A stretch of DNA of 64,000 bases, taken from assembly GCA_033060915.1 (NCBI GenBank), contig CM065379.1, positions 39,354,318 through 39,418,317 of the forward strand, written 5' to 3'. The DNA comes from Euryodendron excelsum. Lineage: Eukaryota; Streptophyta; Magnoliopsida; Ericales; Pentaphylacaceae. The translations under genes were made by a program, and so were the position numbers. The notes beneath the pieces were generated by a model. That model was not told the DNA's origin. It worked only from the letters and a program-made list of their open reading frames with translations, and searched no databases. Each line of letters opens with the position of its first letter. Position 1 is the first letter of the stretch. Positions 11,624 to 25,270 of the stretch are shown in pieces.

Positions 11624-14270
11624 GTACATAACACAAAACAAAACTTACACAGTGTTAATAAATACATTAGAAATGATCCTATCTGACATCCAACAAATTC
11701 AATCATGTCTTTACATCCCAATCTAAACCTACAAGGTCTGGTGGGGTGTGAGCTTAGGCCCAGTAGCTCAAAACATCCAACATACAATAACGGATAGTAT
11801 ATCAGTAGGATATAGGCTTGTGAACAAAATACAACAACAATGTAACATGAATGCTATGCATACGATAACCTCATTCTCACTTTAATGCAATAGCATTCTT
11901 CTTTTGCTCTATCCAATTTCCTTACCAATTATTCAATTCAATGCCATATAATCCCATCATCCAATTCATCTTATTCAATTTTCACATTCTTTACTCAACA
12001 TATATTAATCCTTTGTGGGGAAACAATAGCTTTTGGAGCTCAAATCCATAGTGCCATCCCCCAATCCTATTTTTGGAATTTTCATCTGTGGTACGAGTGG
12101 ACCAACACGTCTCTAAGGATGCTAAACACGCTTAGCCAAGACTCAATTTCAGGCTTTTTACTCAAGGGAAGAACAATCCCTACTTGTTTACATCTCTATG
12201 CTTGTCATTATTTCATAGTTCCCATTATTCTCGAATAACATTCCTTATAATTTCTTCTTTTTCAGATAACACCATTTCTTATCATTTGTATTCAATATTA
12301 AATTGCATGTGACCATTACTCCATTATGTCTCTGTGACTCAATGCAATGCATTCTCAATTATGATAATATTCAATGAGAATATTCAATAATGCAATGTAT
12401 TATCAAGATAATGTTGATATACAAATCATGGCATCCCAATTATAAACAACAATAATCATAACCAATAGCTATGAATAATAAAAGTAATAAATAGAAATTC
12501 ATCATCACATTAATATCGGTTTCACCACAAGCACCAAACAGTATCATTTTATGCGCATAAAATTTAGAACATCTTTCTACTAGATTCCATCCATTAGATC
12601 ATTAACATTTATTATCAAGATCAACTTACTAAAATTTTATAGCAATCTGAACACATTTGACCATCCGTCGATCATACAATAGCCGTTCACTCTTCATTCT
12701 CTAGAATTTCATGATCACCATTCTAGGATTGGATTTAGATCAAATTAACATAAAAAAAAAATGGATTCACCACACTAAAAAACTTAGGATAAGGGGTTAG
12801 GAATCTACCCCGGAGGTCCGGAGCACACAAGGGTGTACTGTAGTTTCTGTGGGCGTGCCCACACTGAAGTTTATGCAAGGTCTTCTTCCCACACAGCCGA
12901 CCAACTATTTCTCTCTCTAAAAATCTAGGTTTCTCTTATGAGAAAAAACTCTCTTTCCTTACTTCCTTTTTCCCATTCTCGTCTTTCCCTCGTGTCTCTT
13001 TCCTCTATTACCTCCCTTTATTCCTTATTCTTTTCTCTTCATAAGGCCATTACTGACCATTCATTGCTATGGTCGAATGGCCCAAAAAAAGCCGACAGCC
13101 CAGCCATGGTGCTGGTCCTCTACTTCTCTTCTCTATATTTTCTTTCTTTTATTTTATTCCCTAAATCTGTTCACTTAATAACTCAAAACAACACACATAT
13201 ACACATTCACACAGAGACACATATATATACATATACCATGGCTAAAACTGCAAAAGCACCGAGCCTAACCACTCTTTACTCTCCATTTGAAACACTAACA
13301 CATTGTCACATAGCTAAACCCACTTACATATATATGAACATATGTTGCATATATTAATACATGACAAGTACCCACACATACATGATTATATTTTTATATA
13401 AAAGGAACTTTCAAGTCTCGTGGCCAACCATGGCCTAGTTGCAATCCTCCACACTCCAATCACTTGATCCAAAGCTGCAATCCTCCACACTCCAATCACT
13501 TGATCCAAAGCTACCCATGATAGTCACCATATCTAGTACACAGTTTCTTACTTCACTTGTTTTCCCCAACCCAGTGAATCTCTTTCTTTGGTCTACACCC
13601 AAAGACACACACAAAATCACACCTATATGTACCGTATATATAAAAATATACATAGATATACACCCAGGCACCCAATTTATTGTTTTTGCCTCTCACTATC
13701 CGAAATACTCCTATTTGCCATCATTGCAACATCATTACAGCCACACACCCATAAATAAGGTTCATCCAATTACCAATCACAAGCATGCGTACACATGTAT
13801 ATAACATTTAGATAATTAACTACACAGATTATAACGATGGGTATTCGTGCATTTAAGAACATACAATACAGGAGAGTCAGTTCCATCACCCTACCGATTT
13901 GGACTGCCGAGAAAAAATAAAATCATTTTCCTCCTCTTGCTCCTAGCCGCCACCATCACTTTTTTCCCCTATAAGCGGCAGCCTCATTATCACTTTCCTC
14001 TATTGATATGTTTCTAGGGTTTTCTCTCCCTAACCCTACATATATATTTGTAGTACAAAATTATATGGTGTGGCTGATTACACTTGAATAAAATTACTTA
14101 ATGGCAAATTAAAATTAAGCCAACCCAAGAATTAATAAATCTCACAATCACCCTGATGATAAATAATTTCAAAGGCACTAAAATAAATAAATGTACAATA
14201 ATAAATTAAATCATGATACAAAGATTAATAAGGAAATTTATACTAATTTCATAAAAATCAAGGTTTTACA
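11624..14270 (+). mobile_element. Right part of an LTR (TGTCACGCCCC family) interrupted by Athila
   Basis: The first ~30 bases match 50,793-50,825, inside a fragment that begins TGTCACGCCCC at 50,587, so this is the continuation of the same LTR family after the Athila insertion. It ends GGTTTTACA at 14,270. The following T run continues a 171-bp array unit. The interior is AT-rich, with a TC-rich stretch (12,900-13,040) and CA/TA-rich simple sequence (13,190-13,340). No protein domain is found; the 139-codon ORF at 12,938 is low-complexity. A Tekay/Del-type origin is possible from the terminal sequence but not shown. Confidence 0.6.
13440..13511. repeat. 36-bp direct tandem duplication
   Basis: Two essentially identical 36-bp units beginning GCAATCCTCCACACTCC lie head to tail inside the LTR fragment. 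No function is suggested. Confidence 0.85.
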
Positions 14271-15013
14271 TTTTTCCTCTTTTTTCCTTAACTTTTTCTA
14301 AAATCATTTTTTTTTACATTTATCCTTTTTTTTCCCTTAACTTTATCTTAAAACTAGTGTTTCACCGTTACAGTACTAAACTCCCCAAACGGCCTAGAAA
14401 ATCCCACCAGTTTGACATATCTAGGCACGAGTGTTGTGTGAAAATAAACAACACAATCACCGGACTCCCTTGGTAATATTTGTGGCATTTTTTTCTCTTT
14501 TTTCCCTTAAATTTTTCTAAAATCAATTTTTTAAGCCATTAGGGTACTAAAACTCCCAAACGGCCTCGAAAGTCCCTCATACTTCACATGTAGCAAGGTC
14601 TAAGCACGAGTGGAGGGTGGGAATAAATGGCATGATCGCTAGACTCCCGGGGTGAGAATTATGGCATTTTTTCTCTTTTTATTCTTAACTTTTCTAAAAC
14701 TAGTTTTTCAAGCTGTTAGGGTACTAAAACCCCCCAAACGGCCTCGAAAGTCCCTCAAACTTGATACGTAGCAAGGTCTAGGAATGTGTCACATGCAGGA
14801 ATAAATGACATGGTTACTGGACTCCTGAGGTGAGAGTTGTGGCATTTTTTCTAACTTTTTCTAAAACTAGTTTTTTAAGTCGTTAGAGTACTAAAACACC
14901 CCCCCAAAAGGCCTCAAACAGCCCTCAAACTTGACACGTAGTAATATATAGGCACGAGTGACGTCTGAAAATAAACAGCACGGCCATCGAGCTTCTGTGG
15001 TGAGAGTTGTGAC
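14271..15013 (+). repeat. ~175-bp tandem repeat array, left half
   Basis: About four diverged units, each carrying CTTAACTTTTTCTAAAA, then GTTAGGGTACTAAAA, AAACGGCCTCG, CTCAAACTTGACAC and GGTGAGAGTTGTG. Unit spacing is about 171-183 bp. It continues after the solo LTR insertion at 24,387. Confidence 0.9.
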
Positions 15014-17078
15014 CATGAACACCTCATTTTTGCCTGCTCAACAATCTCCCGTCCACATTAGTCTTCCAGTAAAATATCACAACACTATCAAGTCCAAAAC
15101 AGCTTTTCAAATTCTAGTTCAGTCAATTGGTCGCTTTCCAAAAGACCAAAAATGCCCTTGGGCAGTCCAGGCAGCTTTTCAAGATTGGGTGGTCTTCGAA
15201 ACCAATCGTTGCTGTCGGAGTGACAGAAACACTCACAAACTTTATATGGTTTACTTCTGGCGCTTGCTAGCTCATCAATGTATAATATCCGTTATTCCAC
15301 TTGGCATGAAGTAAGTTCCCTGAGATCAGGTGGTTTCTTGAACAAACACCACCCCATCAAAGTGATGAAAACACTTACAAACCTTTAAGCTGTTTAAGTG
15401 ACGAGAACACTCACCAGGTCGACACAGGATACACCACAAACAACCTAGTGTCACAGGACCGAAATTGTCCCTTGGTCGTGGGACGTTTTTCAGAGAAAAG
15501 ATAAGCTTTTGAAAACCAACTCATAACAACTATTGGAGTGACAGAAACACTCGTAAACCTAGATCAACACCGGCACCTATTAGTCCAACTCAGTAAAAAA
15601 TGACCAACCCGACATGCCTTGAAAGAAAGCACAAAGTCCTCAAGCGGTAAGACCACACGTCACGCTGCCCATAGGTAGCTCGGCACGTCCTCGAGAAAGT
15701 ACTAAGTCCTCGAGACGGTAAGTCCACCCTCTATGACAATCCCTTGATAGTCTGTCACATTGAAGATGCTAATCAAACTGACTCCGGACCCATTTCGGTG
15801 ATACTCAATCAAAATGATCGTTTTACCCCTGGGCAATCCAGCACGTCTTCGAAAAAGTACCAATTCCTTAATATAGTAAGTCCACCCTCTATGACTATCC
15901 CCAGATAGTTTGTTATGTTTAATATTCCATCCCAATCGACTCTAGATCCATTCCATTAATACCCAGTCAAAATAACTATTTTGCTCCCAAGCACTCCAGC
16001 ATGTCCTTCGAGAAAGCACCAATCCCTCAAGACGATAAGGCCACCTTGTCAAACTGTCTTTAGATAGTCTAGCATGTTCGATATGCCATTCAAATTCATC
16101 ATGGCCCCATTCTGGCAAGTTTTGGTCAAAATGATTATTTTCCCCCTAATGGACCTGGTATTTCCTAAACTACGCCGGCTTTGGGTACCAAACTGACATT
16201 CAATGGGATACCCCATTGAACATCCAGGTCCATTTATAAGTGAGTCCCTTGACTCGAAACACCTCAAAGTCAACAAAAGCTTCCTAGAGCGTCTCATAGA
16301 CTCTTCGCTATAAGATTGTTTTTTTCTCTGATTCCCTAATTAAAACGTACTATTAAATGACTTGAGAAATGTGTAAATTAGGAAATTTTCAAAAGTTTTT
16401 CTATAGGTCTTTCCATCAATACAGCTCAATTGAAAAGATCGTTTCCTGAAGCATCTAATCGCACGGCCCGAAAGTTGCCACTTTGAAAAATCAAAGGTTG
16501 CCTTTTTCTTTAATTCCCTAATTAAAACGCACCTTCGAACGGCTTGAGAAATGCTTAAATTAGGGAATTCCCTGAAACTTATTTGAAGGACCTCTCATTG
16601 GTATGGTTCGAATAAGGAGAACGCTTCCCGGAGGCTACGATCATATTGCGCAAAAATTGTCATTTCTAGAAACCCTCGAAGCGTCTCAGAGACATTCCAA
16701 AAAGCTTATTTTCATATACGCTTCTTGAGGAAATATCTTTGTCATTTGGAATACTTTAAAGATTCCCGAGGGCTCCCAGTTCATGAGAAACAACAGGGGA
16801 ACGTTGTAAACGCGATCGATTTCCCTGAAACTTTTTTGTATTGCAAAAATTTTGAGGCAAAGTCAACTTAAACATTCCCCGCGGCGGAGCGTGTGCTACA
16901 TGCGCCTAGAAAATAATCCAATTGGACAAAACTTATCTTGCAACCCAAGTTAGAGTAGTACAAGGAGTGCCACGTGGCACTCAAACATTGGCCCAATACT
17001 AACGCATGTGCTACATGTGCTCGGGAAAATTTTGCCTAGGCACATGTAGCACATGTGCCAACTCCCACGAGCTTTGCC

Positions 17079-17086
17079 TATAAATA
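17079..17086 (+). promoter_or_regulatory. TATA box of the long LTR
   Basis: TATAAATA within CCTATAAATACC. The same element is at the matching place in the other two copies (42,885-42,892 plus strand, 54,950-54,957 minus strand), which fixes the orientation of all three LTRs. Confidence 0.7.
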
Positions 17087-17899
17087 CCAGGCCAACCTCC
17101 AGTGTAATTCAAACTCAAAAATAGTAGCAAAATTCTGCCAAATTCAATCCAAAGCCTCTGAAAATCAAGAAAACCCTAAGTTCTTCGAAGATTCAAGCCT
17201 TTCCAAGCCTTCTCACGTCCATTCAAGCCTATCTGAGCTTAAGACTACTTGACAATGGTGGATTAAAGGTGCTTAGAGGCTAAAGGTGAAGCTCTCTTTA
17301 TGTTTATGTCTCATCCACTCCTTCTCTTCTCCCTCCAAGCTCACTTGAGATTTCTCTTTTTTAATCCCCATCTTCTACCTCCCCTTCTTACATGCTTGAA
17401 GCAAGAGGGCTCTTAGGCCATGCTTAAAGGAAAGCCTTTAAGAACCACTGGTTGGGGGATCTCTCATAGGCCTACTTAAACATAGTATGGCCCAAGGGCC
17501 CCTTGCAATGTGGTGTTGCCTTGAACCTTGTATGCTTCATAACCCTTTGCATATAAATGTTATATTGTTCATTTATTGCTAATTTGGCTTCATTTTCTGG
17601 GTTTCAAACCAATTTCAAAAACACCATTGTTTCCATCTTCCAATGCTCTCTAAAGTTCATGTTCAAATGATTTTCAAAAACTAACTCTAAGTTGGAGTTT
17701 CTTGAAGTTGAAGCCAAGAACCCTAGTTTTCCAAGCCTTAGAAAGTTTTCCAAACGACCCTAATTTCTACATTGCATTCATGTGACTCTCTTGAATTTTG
17801 CACAATGGTTTTCAAAACCACCTTCTCTAAAAGAGGTTTTTATGATTTTTAAAGCTTTCAAAACATCCCCCCCTTGGGGATGTTTTCAATGTTTTTGTT

Positions 17900-19167
17900 T
17901 GGTCGTTCTAAAAATGTGTGATAAATATCTGCTAGTATGCGATTGCGATGTAGTAATAACTCGGTGAAATTTGAGATTGATCCACAGGGAAGAGAGTTAG
18001 AGCATTTAGAAGAACTAACTTTGGTTTAAAAATTTCAGGAAAACCCTCCAATAAAATAAAAAGAAAATAGTGTTGAGAAAGAGTTTGATTATTCTAAGCT
18101 AAACTATGAAAATGATTCTAAATTAATCAAAACAAATCTTGAAACCAATTGATCCAATCAATTACTTCACCTAGAATTTCAATGGAGGCTTTTGATAACT
18201 CAAATCATTACCTGCGTCATAAGTCTTTGATTTGGAAGATTTAGCGATGAAAATAGTTATTCATTAACAATCAATCCTAGAATAAATCAAGTTTAGAATC
18301 ATAGATGCAAACCATCGACTTATGCAATAAATATATCGAACTAGGGTATGTGCATAAATATTACCAAGCACAATCAAACATTTAAGTTTTCATAAATATA
18401 TAGGGTTTGATCCCAAAGAATTAAGAAGAAGAAGATAAAAACATTAAAAACCTATTTACCTTCATTGTTCTTCCAAGATCTTCAATTGATATTCTCAATT
18501 GATCCCAAAATAGAATCTAGCTACTTAACGCCATTATAGATATGCAAATATATATTAAAAGACTGAATCTTATTATAGGGATTGAAAAACTATAAAAAAT
18601 AAAAAAAAACTGTTGAATTTGATTACAAGAATTGAAAAACTATGAAAACTATATAAAGTTCTACTATAATCTACTCCTAAAGCTCTCAATGAAACCCTAA
18701 AACTTGTAAAAACTAATTACTAAAAAAAATTCTTAAATCATGCCTTAGTCCCGGCTTTCATAGGAAGGAAAATTTACAAATTTTCGCAAACCATACAGAC
18801 GGATCAGCCCTAGTCCAAACGGGCATTCGAACCATATATTGGAATAGGTCTCCAAAAGTTATATGAAATTGATATATTGTGGATTCCGCTAGCCCTTCTG
18901 TTTTGAGAGATATGATCTTCCACAATTTCAGCTTTGCGTGCTTTAACAACTTGTACAACAGCTTCAGCAACTTATACTCTGACAGCATCATCTTGAAACC
19001 TTTGTCTGAATTGTATCCAAAGTCCCCCAATTTAAGCTCAAAACCTTTAAAAAGAAAAATAAACTTAATTAATACTAAAATATAACTAAAAAAGCATATA
19101 AAACCCTAAACTAAGGGTAACAAAGCACAAGTTAAGGTCTTATAATTACACTTTTGGAGCGCAATCA
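17900..19167 (-). mobile_element. Solo LTR, TGATTG...CAATCA family, reverse orientation
   Basis: 1,268 bp. In its own orientation it begins TGATTGCGCTCC (plus-strand right end GAGCGCAATCA at 19,167). Flanks are TTGTT (17,895-17,899) and TTGCT (19,168-19,172), a target duplication with one transition. It shares sequence along its length with 37,678-38,990 and 41,488-42,787. No internal region. Confidence 0.85.
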
Positions 19168-19483
19168 TTGCTCTCTTGAGTTTTGAGATTGGAATGTTTC
19201 CAAGGAAGCTCTCTCTTGAGTGGTTTCCATAAAAACAACCCTTACTCATTTGAGTCGTTTTCATTTTGTTAAACTGGTTTTCAAAACAACCCTCTCTAAA
19301 AGAAGTTTTCAAAATCTGCATTCTTTTGAGTTTTCATTAACATGGTTTTAAAAAACTGCCTATCTTATATTGATTTTCAAAGTTTTTTCTCTCTTAAGTT
19401 TGTGGTTGAAATGGTTCCAAGGCAACCCTTTTTAGAGTGATTTCCAATAATTTACCATATGAACCCATTAATTACTTGAGTGG

Positions 19484-21153
19484 TGATTACACCCTAAAAG
19501 TGTAATCATAAGCCCTTAATTTGTACTTTGTTAGACTTATATTATAATTAATTATCTTATTTTAGTTAGATATTTGTTTGAGTATGTTTTGTATGTGTTT
19601 TGTAGGTTATATAAGCAAATAAAGGCAAAAAGAAAGCAAGAATAATCAAAGCGGGTTCAAGGCAAATAATTTGTTCATGAAAATTTAGACCTGTCTCGGT
19701 ATTCTAGCCATAACTTTTTACTCTGATATCCGATTGAGCTGATTTTTGCTCATTAGAAAGAAGACTTCAAGCTCTACAACTTTGCATCTAATGTGCATTG
19801 GCTGAATCGAAACCTAGGGTGGTCAAATCAAGCTTCAAAGTTTCTGGGGTCGAATAGTGATGAATAGTACCCGTCCGAACGGTTACTGTTCATCGTCCGA
19901 ACGCACTTCAAACGGCCGTTAGACTTGCTGTTCAGATGATATTTGGACTGTTACAGTTCATCCAGAATACAATTTTTTACGTCCGAAGCTGCATTTTTAG
20001 GATTTTTTGTATAGTTTTTGAGGAGTTAGGGTTAGTTTGAGCAAGAAGACGGTGGGAGAGCTCCTCCAAGGTTAGTTTTTTCGATTTTTCTTCATTTTTA
20101 CCTTAGATTTAGCTTTGTAATTGTAGTATAGGTGTAAAACTTGTAGTTTTCTTCCATTGTATTGTATTTTCTTTTACTTTCTTGCATTTTCTTGCATTTT
20201 CTTTGCAACCAAACATCTTTAATATTTAAGTAAATTTTAGATTTAAATCTCTACATGCTTTCTTTACATTCTTACATGTGTTTTATGATGTATTCAAGTA
20301 GCTATAATTTATGTTGGGTTTAAATGTGAAAATCATCCAAATAATCCAAGGAATTCAATTGGAGGTATCTCATGGATTAATTGCCATATTTTATTAGAAT
20401 TCAAATTTCTAGTAATTAGGTGTGGAATTTTAGAAAACTTAGATTATTGACCAAGTTTGGGGATTTTCATCACCCAAATCAATGGTATTAGTTTAGGACT
20501 CTTGACTAGAAAAATACTCCACAATTGCTAGAAATTCATTCCCAACAATTGATTGAAGATGCTTTAGAAAACCTAGGTTATTGACTATGTTTGACTAATC
20601 AAGGCACAAACCACAATTTGGTATTGACTAAGTTGAATCGATGGTATTAACCTTTGATTCCCCATTAAACATGTATCTAATTTCAATTACTTGAGAATTA
20701 TCGGTTTTCAAAGTTAAATCTTCCGAATCAAACACACTTAAATGTTATGTTTGATTTGAGTTATAAACCCCATTGGAAACCTTAGATGAAATTGAGTGAT
20801 TAGATCATTTGTGCCCAATTCCATTTTAATTGCTTAAATTCTGTTTTCACTTTGCTTTACTTTAATTGTCTAGTATTAATTGCTTTAATTTCTATTGCAT
20901 TAGGTTAGTAATTCAAAATCATCATCAAAAACCCAAAACATTTTCGGTCTTTTTATTTAAGATCCAATTTTCCTCTTTAATTGCAATTCAATCATAGGTT
21001 AGGTTAGTGTGATTTGAGTGCTAGAGCCTATATTGGGTTAGGTCCCTTGGGAGATAATGATAGCGGATCTTCCGGTTTATGCTTCATTGCGACCCCCGTA
21101 CTCTTGCGGGGTGCTAACTTCATTTGTAGGAAACCGCATTTGAGGGCGAGTCA
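19484..21153 (+). mobile_element. Solo LTR of an Athila-related family
   Basis: 1,670 bp, beginning TGATTACACCC and ending GGGCGAGTCA, with perfect AGTGG duplications at 19,479-19,483 and 21,154-21,158. The first 25 bp form a near-perfect inverted repeat. Words such as CGTCCGAACG occur at 19,875-19,920, ahead of a weak TATA-like TGTATAG near 20,010. The end region resembles the Athila 3' LTR end. Inserted in the low-complexity part of the long LTR. Confidence 0.9.
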
Positions 21154-22139
21154 AGTGGTTTTCATAAAAATGGTTTTCAAAGCATAAAACCCTCTTGAGT
21201 TGATTTTCCAAAAGTTTTCACATAAAAGTAATAAGGTTTTCTTTACATAAAATCATGATTTTCAAAAATCCTTTCAAAATTCATGCATAAAATTACCTTT
21301 TCCAACTTTTCAAAATCACCTTCTAAAACCCTAGTCTAACTTCACGCTAGTTATCCAAACTCTAGGCTAACTTGACCCTAGTTGTCAAACCATGGGTTAA
21401 CCTAACCCTAGTTAGGTAATCTTAGGTCATCCAACCCTAGTTGACCTAATTCTAGTTGACCCAACCAAGGTTAGTGAACTTTAAGGCTCTAATTTCAAGA
21501 CTATTAAAAGTCATCACTCAATTCAAAAGCTTTTTCAAAATGCATGTTCTCAAAACACCTCACTCTGTTGAATTTTCAAAAATCATTGACTCCAAAATCT
21601 TCTCAAATGCATCCATGCTCCTCTCAAAATGTTTTCAAAAGCTTTCTTAAACTTATCTTAATAAAAAATGGTTAGACCATTAACACTTTCAAAACTTATT
21701 TTCAAAATGTTATCTAAAAGCTTGCAACCCTAAGGTGGTCTTAACTCTCTCATAGTTATGGCCTCTCAATGAGAGTGATATATTGAATGAAATCTCCAAG
21801 ATTCACATTAGTGTTCTAAGCCCTAAGTATTTTCAAAAGTCACATCCATAAGATAATCTTAGTCATCTCATGATTATGATTCCCTAAGGAAAGTGAGATA
21901 TCAAATAGAGTTCTATAGCTCCAAAAAATTTTCAAAACCCTACGAGAAGTTTCTATCCCCTTTCCTAAAATATTTTTCAAAAATTCATAGCCTTAAAGAA
22001 GTTTATTTGTTCATTAGATAACCTCTTAAAGGTAATAAAATATTTCAACATGCTCTTCATAAGGTGTACAGAAAAATAATTTTTAAAACCTTTTTAAAAA
22101 CAAGTTCACAAGAGCTCCAACTTAAGCCACCTAATCCAC

Positions 22140-23150
22140 GTGAAGAGGGTGCCACTCAACGCTCTAATTCATGGTTTCGTGAATTGTTGGCAAAATCGCA
22201 ATAAATTTGCAAACTGTAAAAATTAAGTGTGCGACTTCACTTTTTGAGGTCGCGAATTCATGCGGTACTTCACCTTTTCACATATTTTTTATTCTAAACT
22301 ACATATATATGACATCTATCAGGTTGTCAAGTCTATGAAACACATTGTCAAGTCTAAAATAAAGTACTTAGCTATTAGTACTCTAGTAACAATAGCCCAA
22401 TGCAATAAGAATATAATAATTAAATCTTTGAAACTCCTGCGGATCCACCCACTAAAGCTTCAAAGAGTGGCAAGTGTTATGGGTCGAGAGTTTGCCATCT
22501 AATCTAAAAGTTTAAGCCATTAGATAGTGTTACTTACTCCTCTTATATGGTCCAAGACCTCTCTCTTCTTATTTGCTATGGGATCATGATATACTCTCCC
22601 ACCCGAATCAACGACACCCTCATCACGGATTAGACCACTCTACTTACTCCACTTGAGTGCTTGGCGTAGAATTGAATAAGGAGTTGGGCTGCTCTAATAT
22701 CACTTGTTACAGGCTGAGCGCTTGTTATCCTACCCAAAAGCTTAAGCTATTAGGTGGTGCTACTTACCCTCCTTATATGGCCCAAGACCACTCTCCTCTT
22801 ATCCGATGTGGACCGGGACACAATGCAGTGAGATGCATGTATTGTTGCAAATTTACTCTCATTTTTTTTAAGAAAATAAATATCTTCCTTTACAAAATAT
22901 TAAGATATAATTTACGATGGTATTGATTTGCATATTTCTTTAGTTTATTATATAGGCACTCCCAGTATAATTAATAAAATCAAGTACAAATGTCAATTTA
23001 TCTTTCAAATTTTGAGATATATAAATATTTAAGTTTATTATATAGGCGCTCTCATGACGCTCTTGATCTTAGGTAATTTCAAATTAGACACTCTCGCAAT
23101 CCCACACCCGCACCTGCTCGGCGTTATGGTGAGTTAGGCTCTAACCCTAT
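22140..23150. other. Unassigned repeat-rich segment within the long LTR
   Basis: Not obviously matched in the two sister LTR copies. It has two copies of a ~200-bp block, starting near AAGTTTAAGCCATTAGATAG (22,508) and AAGCTTAAGCTATTAGGTGG (22,739). No protein domain is recognised. It could be a further insertion; no target duplication was found. Confidence 0.45.
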
Positions 23151-24386
23151 TTCAATCCAAACTCCATTTTCAAAAATTCCTAATTAAGATTTTGAAACAT
23201 TCCTAAACTCTCTTGAGTTATTTTCAAAAGTATTTCAAAACTCTACTAAGTTGTTTCAAAAAATTTTAGAACTCTCTTGATTTGATTTCAAAAAACATTC
23301 TAAAACTCTTTTAAGTCATTTCAAAAGTATTCCAAAAACTCTCTTGAGTTGTTTCCAAAAGTTTCCAAAACTCCCTTGAGTTATTTCAAAAACTTTTTAA
23401 AACTCCCATAAGTTGTTTTAAAAAATATTTCAAAACATTCCAAGTCAATTTCAAAAATTTTCCAAAACTCTCTTGAATTGCTTTCAAAACAATTCAAAAC
23501 ATTCCAAGTTTTATTTCAAGTTTCAAAACCTTCCACAACTCTCATGAGTCCATTTTCAATCATGCTTTTACACAAACTACGACTGATATGATTCTAGCCA
23601 AATGAGATGCGTAGGCGACTTAGGAAAACCTACATGCAGTCACTACATGCTTAAAATGGACACTTTTCAAAAATATTCCAATCAAACAATTTTCGAAACT
23701 TACATCTCAAAACACCTATCAAATCTTTCAAACTGCCCGAACTACGAATGATCTAATTCTCGCTAAATGAGATACGTAGGCAACCTTCATATAGGTGTGG
23801 TCATAACTTTATTTTCAATTCAAATCCCCTTTTCAAAACTTGTTTCATGCATCATTCATCCATTTTGTGATTACTAAACCCCGTTTTCAAAAACTTTTCT
23901 AACTGGATAAAAGTAAATATTAATAACCGATGATTCAAGTTAGTGAATTAAGGGTGAATAAATATGTAGACAACGAAAGGGCGGGATATGGTGATAATCT
24001 TGGGATATCATCCCTACATCTAACCAACCCTCAAACCCTAGATTTCTAGTTTCGAAGGCCAACCCAGAGTCAGGTTTTCAAAAGGCTTTAAAAGATTTTC
24101 AAAAGGTGGCTAAAAATCTATTTTCTTAAACCTTCTTAAGAGGACACTTTTCAAAATATTTTTCCAAAACCTAAGTCTAGTCTTCAAATTATATTTAGTT
24201 TTAAGTGACCAAGCACATCTTTAACTATGTTAGATGGCAACTCTAAATTTTTTCAAAAAGCCCTTATTTAAAATAAATTTCAAGTTCAAAACCCCGTCGC
24301 ACTTTTACTTTTAGGAGCATAAGTTCTGACAAAGAAAGTACCTTTTTTCGAGTTAAGAGGGGTTAGGTAAAAATCGGGGCAGGATA

Positions 24387-25270
24387 GTGACATTTCTTCT
24401 CTTTTTCTTCTTAACTTTTTCTAAAATCAGTTTTCTGAGCCGTTAGGTTCTAAACCCCCAATCGGCCTCAAAAGTCCTTTAAACCTAACACACAACTAGG
24501 TCTAGGCACAAGTGACACGTGGAAATAAACGGCACAGTTGTCGAACTCTCAGAGTGAGAGTTGTGGCATTTTTTCTCTTTTTTCCCTTAAACTTTTTCTA
24601 AAACTACTTTTTGAGCAGTTAGGATACTAAAACCCTCAAACGGCCTCGGAAGGTCCTCAAACTTGACACACATGAAGGTTTATACACGAGTGACGTGTGA
24701 GAACAAATAGCAGGGTCGTTGGACTCCTAGGGTGAGAGTTGTGGCATTTTTTCTTTTTTTTTTCTTAACTTTTTCTAAAATAATTTTTTCAAACTGTTAC
24801 GGTACTAAAACTCCCAAACGGCCTTGGATGTCCCTCAAACTTGACACTTAGCGAGGTCTAGGCATGAGTGGAGTGTGGGAATAAATAGCACAATCGCCGG
24901 ACCCCCGTGGTGAAAGTTGTAACATGTTTTCTCTTCTTTCCATTAACTTTATCTTAAAACTAGTTTTTCTTGCCGTTAAGGTACTAAAACCCCTGAATAG
25001 CCTCAGAAATCTCTCAAACTTGACACATAGCAACGTCTAGGTATGAGTGACATGTGAAAACAAACGACAAGGTTGCCGGACTTCCGAGGGTGAGAGTTGT
25101 GGCATTGTTTTTCTCTTTTTTCCCTTTACTTTTTCTAAAACCAGTTTTTCAAGCCGTTAGGGTATAAAACCTCCAAATGGCCTTGGACGTCCCTCAAACT
25201 TGACACATAGTAAGGTCTACGCACGTGTTACGTGTAGAAACAAACGGCACGGCTGGACTTTCGGTTTGCG
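24387..25270 (+). repeat. ~178-bp tandem repeat array, right half
   Basis: Five units of the repeat described for 14,271-15,013, with GTGAGAGTTGTGG-type landmarks near 24,552, 24,731, 24,909, 25,088 and 25,265 (spacing 178-179 bp). The first unit is the continuation of the unit cut at 15,013. Confidence 0.9.

Larger units (their letters stand above)
15014..24386 (+). mobile_element. Very long solo LTR with two nested solo LTRs
   Basis: The ends are degenerate versions of the family ends TGTAAGCACC and GGGCGCGACA: it starts CATGAACACC and ends GGGGCAGGATA. The flanks are the same 5 bp, GTGAC (15,009-15,013 and 24,387-24,391), and the array unit is restored when it is removed. After removing the two nested LTRs about 6.4 kb remain. 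The 5' 2 kb contain repeated phrases like CGAGAAAGTAC and GGTAAGTCCAC. TATAAATA is at 17,079-17,086. The 3' part is thousands of bases of low-complexity CTCTCTTGAGTT/TTTCAAAA sequence. No RT, gag or integrase is seen. Related copies are at 39,949-43,462 and 51,752-56,504 (reversed). Such length is known for Ogre/Tat LTRs; that family name is inference. Confidence 0.85.

Noticed and set aside
12938..13357. 139-codon plus-strand ORF
   Set aside because: Composed of S/L/F- and H/I/T-rich low-complexity sequence from TC and CA/TA runs inside an LTR; no domain or splice context.
22657..22926. 89-codon ORF
   Set aside because: Lies in a duplicated repeat block of the long LTR and has no recognisable domain.
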